Assembly: GCA_035478595.1 (NCBI GenBank)
Contig: DATIJL010000010.1
Coordinates: 1-35,732 of the forward strand
Direction: 5' to 3'
From: Candidatus Chromulinivoraceae bacterium
GTDB taxonomy: Bacteria; Patescibacteriota; Saccharimonadia; Saccharimonadales; Saccharimonadaceae
DNA length: 35,732 nt
In this document: positions 1 through 6,934 of the stretch, in pieces
How positions within the stretch are numbered: the first letter of the stretch is position 1
How the letters are laid out: each line of letters begins with the position of its first letter
Notes under the pieces: model-generated
The model's database searches: none
Told to the model about the DNA's origin: nothing
Seen by the model: only the letters and a program-made list of their open reading frames with translations
Translations under genes and position numbers: made by a program

Positions 1-2
1 TT

Positions 3-131
3 GAAGATTGTCTGGATTACAATTTCTACCGGCCGCACAGCATGCTCCGCATGCTGACGCCCGTGGAATACCTCCAAGGCATTCCAGGCTACGAGAATGC
101 TACACTGGATATTAGTGTCCTATATGTTTAG
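3..131 (+). mobile_element. 3' end of an IS481-like DDE transposase (partial)
   Basis: The frame is open from the window edge and encodes the last 42 residues of a transposase. It contains the stretch NFYRPHSMLRMLTPVEYLQ, which matches the conserved end of the integrase core (rve) domain of IS481/IS3-type transposases, where an N-F-x-R-P-H-S block is followed by L-T-P. The catalytic Asp residues and the start lie outside the window. The stop codon at 129-131 lies inside the 3' end of the opposing regulator gene, so the IS end and that gene overlap by 20 bases. The family is assigned from the motif only; the exact IS is not identified. Confidence 0.75.
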
Positions 132-426
132 GAGCCCGACCAACGCGTCGACCGTGCTTCCAGCTTTTAGGGTCAATTTCGTAAAGTAGGCTCCTCGTGC
201 CTCCAATGCTTACAGGCCGAATCATACCTGCTCTTTTTAAGAGCGAGAGTGCGTTGCTCACGGCTCCGGCTGAAAGATGTAGGCCTTCTTGAATTTGCTT
301 GGCGGATTGCGCTGCAGGTTCACAAATAAGAAGATAGCCGATGATACGCGAGACGCTGCGGGGAGTACCATTCTGGGCTCCGAATATACCTACTTTTTCG
401 ATGAATGCCAGCGACTCTTTGTTCAT
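112..426 (-). CDS. GbsR/MarR-like winged-helix regulator, probably C-terminally truncated
   Basis: This 104-residue protein holds one winged-helix DNA-binding domain. Residues 22-36 (PRSVSRIIGYLLICE) followed by an S-A-K-Q-I and S-A-G-A-V-S-N-A-L-S-L-L helix pair are typical of GbsR-type MarR relatives. Those proteins are usually about 150-180 residues with a C-terminal dimerisation helix, which is missing here. The last residues are encoded by DNA that overlaps the transposase 3' end, so an insertion has probably removed the tail. The gene is divergent from the hydrolase at 553, and the intergenic region carries two inverted repeats, which suggests it controls itself and the hydrolase. Whether the shortened protein still dimerises and binds is unknown. 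Confidence 0.7.
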   Translation of the reverse strand: MNKESLAFIEKVGIFGAQNGTPRSVSRIIGYLLICEPAAQSAKQIQEGLHLSAGAVSNALSLLKRAGMIRPVSIGGTRSLLYEIDPKSWKHGRRVGRAPKHIGH

Positions 427-461
427 GTCGTTAGTTTACCTTGTGTAGCATTCTTATTCAA

Positions 462-485
462 TAGTTTCACATATGCGTGAAACTA
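462..485. promoter_or_regulatory. inverted repeat, candidate operator
   Basis: TAGTTTCAC and GTGAAACTA form a perfect 9-base inverted repeat around a 6-base spacer. It lies between the divergent winged-helix regulator and the alpha/beta hydrolase and is the obvious candidate site for that regulator. Binding is inferred from position and symmetry only. Confidence 0.5.
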
Positions 486-486
486 C

Positions 487-515
487 ATTGTATATAAATA
501 TTATTTCTATACAAT
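487..515. promoter_or_regulatory. second inverted repeat overlapping the hydrolase promoter region
   Basis: ATTGTATATAAAT (487-499) and ATTTCTATACAAT (503-515) are inverted repeats with one mismatch in 13 positions and a 3-base spacer. The stretch is AT-rich and includes -10-like sequence, so it may be promoter, operator, or both. Confidence 0.45.
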
Positions 516-552
516 AAGGAGAGAACTATTTGTGTAACCATGGAGGGCGTGT

Positions 553-1845
553 ATGACGGAAACAGAGGCTAAGGCAATTGCGATAAAGGTCGCGGGCATA
601 ATGAAGGATGAACGCTTTAAGGAGGTCGAGAGTCTCTTTTCGCCTCAACTCAGAGCCGTCGCCTCTGCTGAAACAGTCCACACTGCTTGGTCGAGTGAAG
701 TAAGCAAGAGCGGAGCAGTTACACACATTGGCGAGTCAACAGCTGAGCAAACTGACCAAGGCGTCCGGATACGTACGCCTGTCGTGTTTGAGCATGGCGA
801 GCTCGTGATATTCATGTCTATTGATGATCAGGGCTTACTCAATGGCCTTCGACTTGCTCCTGCTGCGGCGGAATGGTCGGAACCTTCATATGCTAAATTG
901 AGGAGATTCACCGAACATGAGGTGACGGTAACGGCCGATTCTCTTGATGTAGGAGCAACCATAAGTATTCCTGTCGGGTCAGGTCCTTACCCGGGGGTTG
1001 TGTTACTTGGTGGCGGTGGCCCATTTGATAGAGACGAAACGGACGGAGCTAATAAGCCCCTCAAGGACATTGCTTGGGGTCTGGCTAGTCGCGGTATTGC
1101 CGTGCTGCGCTTTGACAAAGTGAACTACGTGCATAGTCAAGTGGCTGCGTCACCGAAGTTTACTATGATGGATGAGTATGTACCCCACGCAGTGGCCGGA
1201 GTTCATATGCTTCAACAACAACGGGACGTGGACATACACAAAATTTTTATCTTGGGTCATAGCATGGGCGGCAAAGTGGCTCCACAGATTGCCGCGGCCG
1301 AGCCGTCGGTAGCTGGGCTTGTGATTATGGCGGGAGATGCTCAGCCAATGCAGCAAGCCGCTGTTCGTGTGGCGCGATATGTTGATACTCTCAACTCTAC
1401 TGCTTCTACCAAATCTGCCGTTGCTACGATAGAAAAACAAGCCGCGCTAGTGGATAGCTCTCAGCTATCAATTTCAACCCCAGCAAGCGAGCTACCTTTT
1501 GGTTTTTCGGGCGCGTATTGGCTGAGTGTGCGCGATTACGATCCGGTTGCTACGGCAGTGGCACTGGAAAAACCGATGTTCATCTTGCAGGGCGGTCGAG
1601 ATTACCAAGTGACGGTTGAGGATGATCTCTCACGGTGGAAGGCGGGCCTCAGCCAGAACCCTAACGTTAAGATTCGAATATATAAAGCCGACAATCACCT
1701 TTTCTTTCCCGGCAAGGGTCGTTCAACGCCCGCAGAGTATGGTGCGCCGCAGCATGTTGATCCAGCTGTAGTAGCGGACATTGCACGTTGGCTACAACCG
1801 CAACGAGGAGTGATTGCTCGATTTATGAGTATGTTGTCGTCTTAA
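553..1845 (+). CDS. alpha/beta hydrolase with N-terminal DUF3887-like domain
   Basis: The 430-residue protein has two parts. Residues 1-105 resemble DUF3887, a small NTF2-like domain often fused to hydrolases. From about residue 125 follows an alpha/beta hydrolase of the dienelactone hydrolase/BAAT type. The oxyanion region VVLLGGGGPFDRDET and the nucleophile elbow GHSMGG are visible, and a D-N-H-L-F segment near the C-terminus supplies the likely catalytic His. There is no signal peptide, so it should be cytoplasmic. An ATG preceded by GGAGGG six bases away sets the start. It is divergent from a truncated GbsR-like regulator and ends just before a strong hairpin terminator. The substrate cannot be told from sequence. 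Confidence 0.85.
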   Translation: MTETEAKAIAIKVAGIMKDERFKEVESLFSPQLRAVASAETVHTAWSSEVSKSGAVTHIGESTAEQTDQGVRIRTPVVFEHGELVIFMSIDDQGLLNGLRLAPAAAEWSEPSYAKLRRFTEHEVTVTADSLDVGATISIPVGSGPYPGVVLLGGGGPFDRDETDGANKPLKDIAWGLASRGIAVLRFDKVNYVHSQVAASPKFTMMDEYVPHAVAGVHMLQQQRDVDIHKIFILGHSMGGKVAPQIAAAEPSVAGLVIMAGDAQPMQQAAVRVARYVDTLNSTASTKSAVATIEKQAALVDSSQLSISTPASELPFGFSGAYWLSVRDYDPVATAVALEKPMFILQGGRDYQVTVEDDLSRWKAGLSQNPNVKIRIYKADNHLFFPGKGRSTPAEYGAPQHVDPAVVADIARWLQPQRGVIARFMSMLSS

Positions 1846-1855
1846 GAAAATGAAA

Positions 1856-1886
1856 ACTGGCCCGCCTCATTAAGAGACGGGCCAGT
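1856..1886 (+). terminator. rho-independent-type hairpin after the hydrolase
   Basis: ACTGGCCCG and CGGGCCAGT form a 9-base stem continued by CTC/GAG around an ATTAA loop. It lies 11 bases after the hydrolase stop, between two convergent genes, and could serve both. The T-run is weak. Confidence 0.7.
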
Positions 1887-1911
1887 CTAACATCATGGCC
1901 GCTACTACACT

Positions 1912-2367
1912 TTAGACTCTCTCGATCACCATTTCGATGGTGCGATCCGCGTCTGAAGCGGGCTTGCTTATCGCGCGGAGTCGACTACGCGTCTTGTCGG
2001 CCTCGAGCATCAGCGCTTGGACTTGCTGCATATTACAGCCTGGCCTCACGTGAGCCTTGACGGCCGTGATCCGTAGCCGAGTTTCGATGATCTCGATGGC
2101 GAACGTTCCGTCACGGATGATGCGCTGATGTCCGGTGAGCTCTCCTTGGATAGGCGTGCCATCGGTCACCATGTAGGTGAACGCGCTTCCTTCGAAGCCA
2201 CGCTGCATCCAGATGGTGATGGGCTTCTTATCGGCGATGATGATTTGTACATCCGTGCGGTCGTCGCGCTTTCGGAGACGAGCCTCAACCGCCGCTCGGG
2301 CCTCTCGCACCTCTTGCAGGAATGGCGAGGGCGGTGCACCGGCGATACGGGCGAAGATGTTAGACAT
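1912..2367 (-). CDS. orphan hypothetical protein, GC-rich gene
   Basis: This 151-residue soluble protein is not recognised. It starts with MSNIFARIAGAPPSPFLQEV, followed by a charged helical stretch (REARAAVEARLRKRDDR), a beta-rich middle (QIIIADKKPITIWMQRGF) and a helical C-terminus rich in Arg and Asp. There is no signal peptide, membrane segment or cysteine cluster. The reverse strand has AGGAG seven bases before the ATG, a clear ribosome binding site. The gene is visibly richer in G and C than the surrounding AT-rich DNA and resembles the orphan gene at 4426 in that respect, which hints at common foreign ancestry. No function is proposed. Confidence 0.65.
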   Translation of the reverse strand: MSNIFARIAGAPPSPFLQEVREARAAVEARLRKRDDRTDVQIIIADKKPITIWMQRGFEGSAFTYMVTDGTPIQGELTGHQRIIRDGTFAIEIIETRLRITAVKAHVRPGCNMQQVQALMLEADKTRSRLRAISKPASDADRTIEMVIERV

Positions 2368-2585
2368 ACGATACTCCTGATGGGTTTTGTCCGTTGGCCT
2401 CCTCGTAGGGATTTATCTGAAAAATGAGCGTTAAGGTCAATAAGTCAGTTGCTCGACGGCATTTTACTTCCCAGAGTATATTCTTATTATATCATAATAA
2501 CGCTTAAAAGTAAATCTAATCTAATATGTGGCTGATGATTGCTAAGATTGTGGCGCAACCTAAGACGACTCTGACATCTATCTTA
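2368..2585. other. AT-rich intergenic region
   Basis: This stretch lies between two genes on the minus strand. Nothing coding is seen. On the minus strand a TTGACC box followed after 17 bases by GATAAA could be the promoter of the 2367 gene. The segment 2480-2520 is nearly pure A+T. Confidence 0.35.
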
Positions 2586-3692
2586 CTAAGAGCAGGCGCT
2601 AGCTACCGGTCCATATGTTGATGAATGCGATGGGTCACCAAGCACGTTCAGCTTCACAGTAACGCTATACAATCCACTTGGTAAATGGGGCATTCGAATG
2701 TATGAGCTATCCGTTGCACTGCCAGGCCCTGTAAAGCTCCACTGATTCTGTGAGTACAGTGTGGCTCCTATCGAGCTGCTACTCGTAATGACATACACCG
2801 GCTGCACGCTCCCCGGCCCATTTACGCTAAAGCTAGCCTGCAAGTTCATAGAACAACTATTTGTAAAAAGAGAGTCAGCATTCTGATTAATAACAAGGCT
2901 ACTACCCGCGACAGGGCTACTCATATATGATGCCTGGTTTGGCGCCTGAAGTGATTGAGCGCTCGCGCAACTACTGATCGTAATCGGGCTCGCCATTTGC
3001 GTTATCGAACCACTTGTCAACAAGGCGCTTACCCTGTAGCTATCCCCTGATTCTAATCCCTGCCATGATGAGCTGGTACTGTCAGACTGCGTACCCGCTG
3101 CTGTGAAAGTATGTACAACCGGATTATAGGCTGCCGACGCAGTATGGTTGCTATATACCAACCAGGTCACCGAGACATTCCCGCTACCAGTAGTACTAAA
3201 CGATATAGATTGATTAATATGGCACTGCGTGGAGCTGATTGGACTTGCAGTTGCCGTAAGGCTGCTAACCGAAAGCGCGCTTAAAGGCCCTGGAGGTGAA
3301 GGTGCAGGGATCTGAGATCCGCCGCCTGAACTCGACGAGCCACTGCCAGATGACCCTGATGATGTCGCCGACGAACTACCGCCAGAGCCCTTACTGGTAG
3401 TTGTCTTTGAGCCTGACGCGCTTCCACTCGTCCCTGTTTTTGACCCACCACCTACCGAGGGCTGCTTTGTGTTGTCTTTTTGCATGGTTGCAGACGAAGG
3501 GGCAGATACATCTGTCGTACGAGAGCCATTATGCGCAGTCGACTGTTTTGTTGTTTGTCGTGACAAATGACGCATCACTATAAAACCAGTACCAGCGCCG
3601 ATCAGCATCAAGAAGCAGGCGGCCAACACCACGAATGACCGTATCTTTATGGTAAACTTACCAATCCTTATTACCTGCAATCGTTTAGGCAT
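2586..3692 (-). CDS. membrane-anchored Ser/Gly-rich surface protein
   Basis: The protein (368 residues from the chosen start) has a basic N-terminus, one hydrophobic segment at about residues 20-42 (FVVLAACFLMLIGAGTGFIV), a long low-complexity linker of Ser, Gly, Thr and Lys, a short Pro-rich hinge (IPAPSPPGPLS) and a C-terminal extracellular part of about 220 residues that looks like beta-sandwich repeats. Each half of that part carries Cys residues that could form disulfides. This is a typical layout for a protein tethered to the membrane and displayed through the wall. An in-frame ATG at 3710 is also possible, but the ATG at 3692 lies exactly six bases after a TATACT box, like many genes here. 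Its function is unknown. Confidence 0.7.
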   Translation of the reverse strand: MPKRLQVIRIGKFTIKIRSFVVLAACFLMLIGAGTGFIVMRHLSRQTTKQSTAHNGSRTTDVSAPSSATMQKDNTKQPSVGGGSKTGTSGSASGSKTTTSKGSGGSSSATSSGSSGSGSSSSGGGSQIPAPSPPGPLSALSVSSLTATASPISSTQCHINQSISFSTTGSGNVSVTWLVYSNHTASAAYNPVVHTFTAAGTQSDSTSSSWQGLESGDSYRVSALLTSGSITQMASPITISSCASAQSLQAPNQASYMSSPVAGSSLVINQNADSLFTNSCSMNLQASFSVNGPGSVQPVYVITSSSSIGATLYSQNQWSFTGPGSATDSSYIRMPHLPSGLYSVTVKLNVLGDPSHSSTYGPVASACS

Positions 3693-3698
3693 ACCTTC

Positions 3699-3704
3699 AG
3701 TATA
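3699..3704 (-). promoter_or_regulatory. -10 box TATACT, leaderless start
   Basis: TATACT is followed by GAAGGT and then the ATG of the surface protein at 3692, a six-base gap. This is the arrangement seen at many genes in the window. Confidence 0.5.
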
Positions 3705-3710
3705 ATGCAT

Positions 3711-3922
3711 ATGTTCCTTAGTATCTCACAAAGCGCATGAGCCGCCTTGGTTATAATGATCACCTTCTCGGCTAAGGCAAGGGGCGCCTAGCGACTAAGT
3801 TATATCTGAAGGTCGCATAATTTACATGAGACATTGTGATGTTAATCATCAAATTTAGAATCTGCAATAAATGATAGATCCACATTCGGTATCCTGTATA
3901 TGGGACTGTTGCTGTGAAAATT
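3711..3922. other. intergenic region without recognised gene
   Basis: I see no convincing open frame or stable RNA here. A TATAAT occurs near 3755 and an imperfect TGTGA-TGTTAA-TCATC dyad near 3837; neither is linked to a gene start. Confidence 0.3.
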
Positions 3923-3954
3923 GACCACGTGCACCTGACCATGTGCACGTGGTC
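3923..3954 (-). terminator. perfect 12-base stem hairpin
   Basis: GACCACGTGCAC and GTGCACGTGGTC pair perfectly around an 8-base loop. On the minus strand the stem is followed by AATTTTC. It lies just beyond the stop of the small minus-strand gene at 4003, for which it is the likely terminator. Confidence 0.6.
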
Positions 3955-4002
3955 GTTCTGAGCGACAGCTACCTACTTGTCAGCACTTGGCTACAACGGT
4001 TG

Positions 4003-4272
4003 CTACTCCGCTTTCTTATCATCCCGTCGTGCGCACGCATTAGCTTGCCTGGTGGCGCCGCTTTGCGCGTTAGCCTGGCTGCGCCTGCTGCGTCCGGTAT
4101 ACTTGGTCTTGCAGACGGGACATGTACTGACCGCCGTATACTCTCCGTCCTTTTTGGAACTGTAGTTGTCCCGAGGGTTGCCTCGGCCTGGCCAGATAGG
4201 CATTTCACCCACTCCTTCTTTGGCGTTGCAGAACTTTGACATTGTATCAGCGTGGGTGTGGCTGATCAACAT
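4003..4272 (-). CDS. small hypothetical protein with a CPVC motif
   Basis: The reading frame encodes 89 residues, or 79 if the second Met (MSKFC, start 4242) is used. It has a single C-P-V-C knuckle in the middle (STCPVCKTKYTGR) and a lysine/arginine-rich tail, so it might bind a metal ion or nucleic acid; two more Cys are scattered. Its sequence composition is more protein-like than the three other frames overlapping it, and a strong hairpin follows its stop. Neither candidate start has a clear ribosome binding site. It is not recognised as any known family. Confidence 0.4.
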   Translation of the reverse strand: MLISHTHADTMSKFCNAKEGVGEMPIWPGRGNPRDNYSSKKDGEYTAVSTCPVCKTKYTGRSRRSQANAQSGATRQANACARRDDKKAE

Positions 4273-4356
4273 AAAGGATAAGACGTGCGGTATTGCTGCA
4301 TTTTTGCGATGTGAACATTTTGTCCTTTGATTACATAAAGTACACCATCACTAAGG

Positions 4357-4407
4357 TTGCATTTATTGGTTTTAATGTTATTATTTACAAACCGCAATCC
4401 GTGCGGT
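4357..4407 (+). promoter_or_regulatory. promoter and leader hairpin of the 4426 gene
   Basis: TTGCAT (4357-4362) and TATTAT (4379-4384) are spaced by 16 bases and make a plausible promoter. The predicted transcript begins near ACCGCA-ATCCG-TGCGGT (4391-4407), a small 5' hairpin that could protect or regulate the mRNA. Confidence 0.4.
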
Positions 4408-4425
4408 CCCAATGAAGGGAAGATC

Positions 4426-4788
4426 ATGGGTAACAAGTACGGCATGGCTATCCGAACGTCCGAAGGCGTCAGTGGTATGACCGCGACCGACGAGGCGAAC
4501 AGCCAGCTGGCCGTTTTGTTCGCCGGCGTGGCGACCCCACTGGCTGCTGGCTACGACTCGGCCCAGCGGATCGCTCGTCCGACAGTGCTCGTCGCGTTCG
4601 AGAACGACGGGCAGCTGGTCCTGGTCGAGAGCTGGCTGAATAAGGAGGCGCACGACGTCTTCATCCGGCGTGTCTTGTCGGACGTGGCTGCGGACATGGA
4701 CTTCAATCTGAACGTCCTGACCCCGGTGACGATCGCCGACGCCACCGTCATCGTCTGCGGCGCATACGAGTGCGTCGCTGGCGTCTAA
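4426..4788 (+). CDS. orphan hypothetical protein, GC-rich gene
   Basis: This 120-residue protein starts at the ATG after GAAGGGAAGATC (ribosome binding site GAAGGGA). It begins MGNKYGMAIRTSEGVSGM, is followed by alternating hydrophobic strands, and ends in a V-I-V-C-G-A-Y-E-C motif. There is no signal peptide or membrane helix. A 60-base sample near 4441 counts 63% G+C by eye, well above the core genes later in the window. The gene stands alone between its own promoter and a strong terminator, like a mobile or newly acquired cassette. I do not recognise the family and propose no function. Confidence 0.6.
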   Translation: MGNKYGMAIRTSEGVSGMTATDEANSQLAVLFAGVATPLAAGYDSAQRIARPTVLVAFENDGQLVLVESWLNKEAHDVFIRRVLSDVAADMDFNLNVLTPVTIADATVIVCGAYECVAGV

Positions 4789-4798
4789 CCCATCCCTG

Positions 4799-4835
4799 CC
4801 GGGGGCTGGACGCGAAAACTGCGTCTGGTCCCCGG
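4799..4835 (+). terminator. 15-base-pair hairpin after the 4426 gene
   Basis: Positions 4799-4813 pair with 4821-4835 over 15 positions, three of them G-U, around a GAAAACT loop. It starts 11 bases after the stop. The following T-run is poor. Confidence 0.65.
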
Positions 4836-5016
4836 TGTACTGAATTGCATTTGCACATTCGTTGTGTATAAGGATAGCCACCTTCTAAGGTTCGTAAGTA
4901 ATATCACTTCATCACCGCAGATGAAACGTGCTGTGGTATCGCCCCAGTTCTGAATGTTTTTGAGGTCTGAGGTGATATGTAGCAGCAAGAAATGATAGAA
5001 TGGCGTTGGATGATTC

Positions 5017-5078
5017 ATGGGTGACTCATAGCGTATCGATTGATATGACAATCGCTTTTGTCGCCATAAGTCACCCAT
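5017..5078. repeat. long imperfect inverted repeat / structured element
   Basis: ATGGGTGACT (5017-5026) and AGTCACCCAT (5069-5078) are perfect inverted repeats. Inside them AT-GCG pairs with CGC-AT, and CGATT/AATCG forms an apical stem. The whole 62 bases can fold into one hairpin. It lies in an otherwise empty intergenic region (4840-5136) and may be a small RNA, a cruciform or the remains of a mobile element. Confidence 0.45.
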
Positions 5079-5136
5079 TTGTATCCCGCTACATGGCTTG
5101 TTCTTGCCCTAACCGGTGCAGCTTCCATGGCACCCA

Positions 5137-5490
5137 CTACTGTGCTCTCCGCAGCAGCCCCAGGTTCTCGCCCGGCGCGGTGTAGAGCGCCCCGTTCTTG
5201 GAGACGGTGAACACCTGACCGGTGTCGGACTTGAACCCGAAGGTCGTGTAGTCCACGGTCTTGCCGTCGACGCTACCGACGGCGACGATCTTGCCGCCGG
5301 CGTGCCACTCGGCGGACGTCACGATGCCGCCGACGATGCAGGAGTCCGTCTTGGCGACGTACTCCATGGCCGAAGGGCGTTCGAACTTCGCCGGGCCGTT
5401 GACCACCTGAGCGATCTCGGTCGCCGTCGGAGCCGTCGTCGGCGCGGGACGGGCCAGCAGGATGCCCTGGGGCTGGCCAACAGAGAAGGA
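5137..5490 (-). pseudogene. orphan GC-rich gene, probably lacking its 5' end
   Basis: The minus-strand frame is open from a TAG at 5491-5493 down to a stop at 5137. The reading frame is protein-like throughout: a Pro/Thr-rich start (ARPAPTTAPTATEIAQ), then a beta-rich domain containing SCIVGGIVTSAEWHAGGKIV and FGFKSDTGQVFTVSKNGALY. The only good start codon is a GTG at 5406, which would give 89 residues but would cut into the protein-like part. No ATG or ribosome binding site is found further up. A neighbouring frame upstream shows a hydrophobic run (AALVLLCW), so a frameshifted signal sequence is possible. Function unknown. Confidence 0.45.
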
Positions 5491-5507
5491 CTAGGGCAGC
5501 CTCGATA

Positions 5508-5578
5508 GGGCTCTAAGCCCCCGAAACGGCACCGAAGCGACTTTGCTCCTTCGTTGAGCCGCTTCGGGGGCCGTTTTC
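5508..5578 (+). terminator. complex hairpin with two exclusive folds
   Basis: AAACGGC (5524-5530) and CCGAAGCG (5532-5539) pair with CGCTTCGG (5560-5567) and GCCGTTT (5570-5576), followed by TC and a short T-rich run, as in a plus-strand terminator. An alternative helix pairs GCCCCCGAA (5517-5525) with TTCGGGGGC (5563-5571), and a third joins GGGCT (5508-5512) with AGCCC (5516-5520). No plus-strand gene obviously precedes it. Confidence 0.5.
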
Positions 5579-5761
5579 ATTCTTAAATAAAATAGTATTT
5601 CGAGGAATTTATGTTTATACTCTTTCCCCTGACTCCACTCACTTGTTAAATCCCTCTGTATTTTATACAGCCTAAAATGTAGAACCTGAAATATAAAATC
5701 ATTTTCATGTCTAAGGGTTCAACTCTGAATTCCCTACCTTAACTTCCATCTAATCACTAGT

Positions 5762-6934
5762 CTAGGCCATTAAGATCCGAAGTAGATCTGGTAAAGTTTC
5801 CACGCTGAAGGCCTTGGACAACTGGTGGTTATGTTCAATACTTGTGGCCAGCAAGTTTGGAGTATCAAACAACGTTAACAACGCTTCGGCTTTCGGAGCC
5901 AATGGCTCGTCACGACTTATCAGCGTCGTATCAAATTGACCGTACAGCGGAGTGAAAGTGTCCTCAAGAAAAGCATCGCCAAATTTTGTGGTGACAATTG
6001 GCAAGCCGCAGTATGCAGCTTCGCCGAGAGTATTTGGTGCAGCATCAATCGCTGACGGCATAATGGCAGCGTCTGCCGCCCAAAAGTAGTCACTCATCCT
6101 ATTACCCCGACCGTTAGCATCGGCAATTCCACCCACTAGTACTAGACTGGTATAGCCTTTGGCTTGAGCATATGCCTCAACTTCAGTTTGGAACCGTCGA
6201 GAATCTTCTAAAACTTCATTGCCGCCCGCAACCACTAGGCGAACAGTCCGCCCACTCTTGACCTGTAGTTCACACGCAAAGTCTACACTAAGCTTCAGAT
6301 CTTTTTGCGGGTGAACGCGAGTGGGTTGGAAAAGCATGATGTCTTCATCTGTGACGCCATGACGGGATCGAACCTGAGCTCTAATGGCAGCTGTTTGCTC
6401 TGTAGACTCGGGGCGAAAGCGCTTAACATCCAGAGGCGATGGTAAAGTGCCATAGTCTAGCCCATCGTTATATTGTGACAAAAACGGGATGTATCCGGGG
6501 TTAACGACCCAGCATTTTACCCCTTGAGGCATAGCTTCGAGCATCTCGAATTGGCTGGTTGGAAAATCGTTAGGAACCATCAAGACAGAGCGCCGCGGCT
6601 CGACGCGTAGAGCCCGTCGTAATGCAGCCAAAGCGAATGGTCCACTTTGAAAGGCCTGGTTGAACATGACTGTTTCTTGGTCATGAGCACGTACAATCGA
6701 GTCCAACCTTTCTACGGAATGATCGGGATGGAATCTGTCTAGCTCTGGGATAATAGTAACGTCCAACAGGGCGCGACTAGCAAGAAATCTTCGGCTAGCC
6801 TCATCAATAGTACCGGCAGTCAGATGAACGTCGTGTCCTAGGCCGGAGTGTAAAGCTTCGCCGACAGCTGCAACATCGAAAGTTGCCCCGCCCAGACCTA
6901 GGCCGGGTTTCATGATTTCAATTCTTTTAGACAT
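5762..6934 (-). CDS. GT4-like glycosyltransferase (GT-B fold)
   Basis: The 390-residue protein has a GT-B layout. The N-terminal half begins with a Gly-rich loop (KPGLGLGGATFDVAAVGEAL) where acceptor binding is expected. The C-terminal half holds the nucleotide-sugar site: FQPTRVHPQKDL near residue 205, a V-L-V-G-G strand near 265 and the conserved block NTLGEAAYCGLPIVTTKFG near 300-318, whose Glu normally contacts the donor sugar. There are no membrane helices, so it is probably a cytoplasmic or membrane-associated enzyme making a surface glycan or glycolipid. The start follows TAGGAGTGTTAG, a good ribosome binding site. It stands alone; donor and acceptor are unknown. Confidence 0.8.
   Translation of the reverse strand: MSKRIEIMKPGLGLGGATFDVAAVGEALHSGLGHDVHLTAGTIDEASRRFLASRALLDVTIIPELDRFHPDHSVERLDSIVRAHDQETVMFNQAFQSGPFALAALRRALRVEPRRSVLMVPNDFPTSQFEMLEAMPQGVKCWVVNPGYIPFLSQYNDGLDYGTLPSPLDVKRFRPESTEQTAAIRAQVRSRHGVTDEDIMLFQPTRVHPQKDLKLSVDFACELQVKSGRTVRLVVAGGNEVLEDSRRFQTEVEAYAQAKGYTSLVLVGGIADANGRGNRMSDYFWAADAAIMPSAIDAAPNTLGEAAYCGLPIVTTKFGDAFLEDTFTPLYGQFDTTLISRDEPLAPKAEALLTLFDTPNLLATSIEHNHQLSKAFSVETLPDLLRILMA

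Noticed and set aside
3831-3853. A third CRP-like site near 3837
   Set aside because: The right half (TCATC) matches the consensus at only part of its positions and there is no -10 box at the matching distance.
4785-5078. A 97-residue minus-strand open frame starting in the inverted repeat
   Set aside because: It has no ribosome binding site or -10 box, runs through a terminator hairpin of the 4426 gene, and shows no motif. It is most likely chance.
5116-5508. A 130-residue plus-strand open frame
   Set aside because: Its composition (runs of Arg, Asp, Gly, His) is what an antisense frame of a GC-rich gene gives; the minus-strand frame in the same place is the protein-like one.
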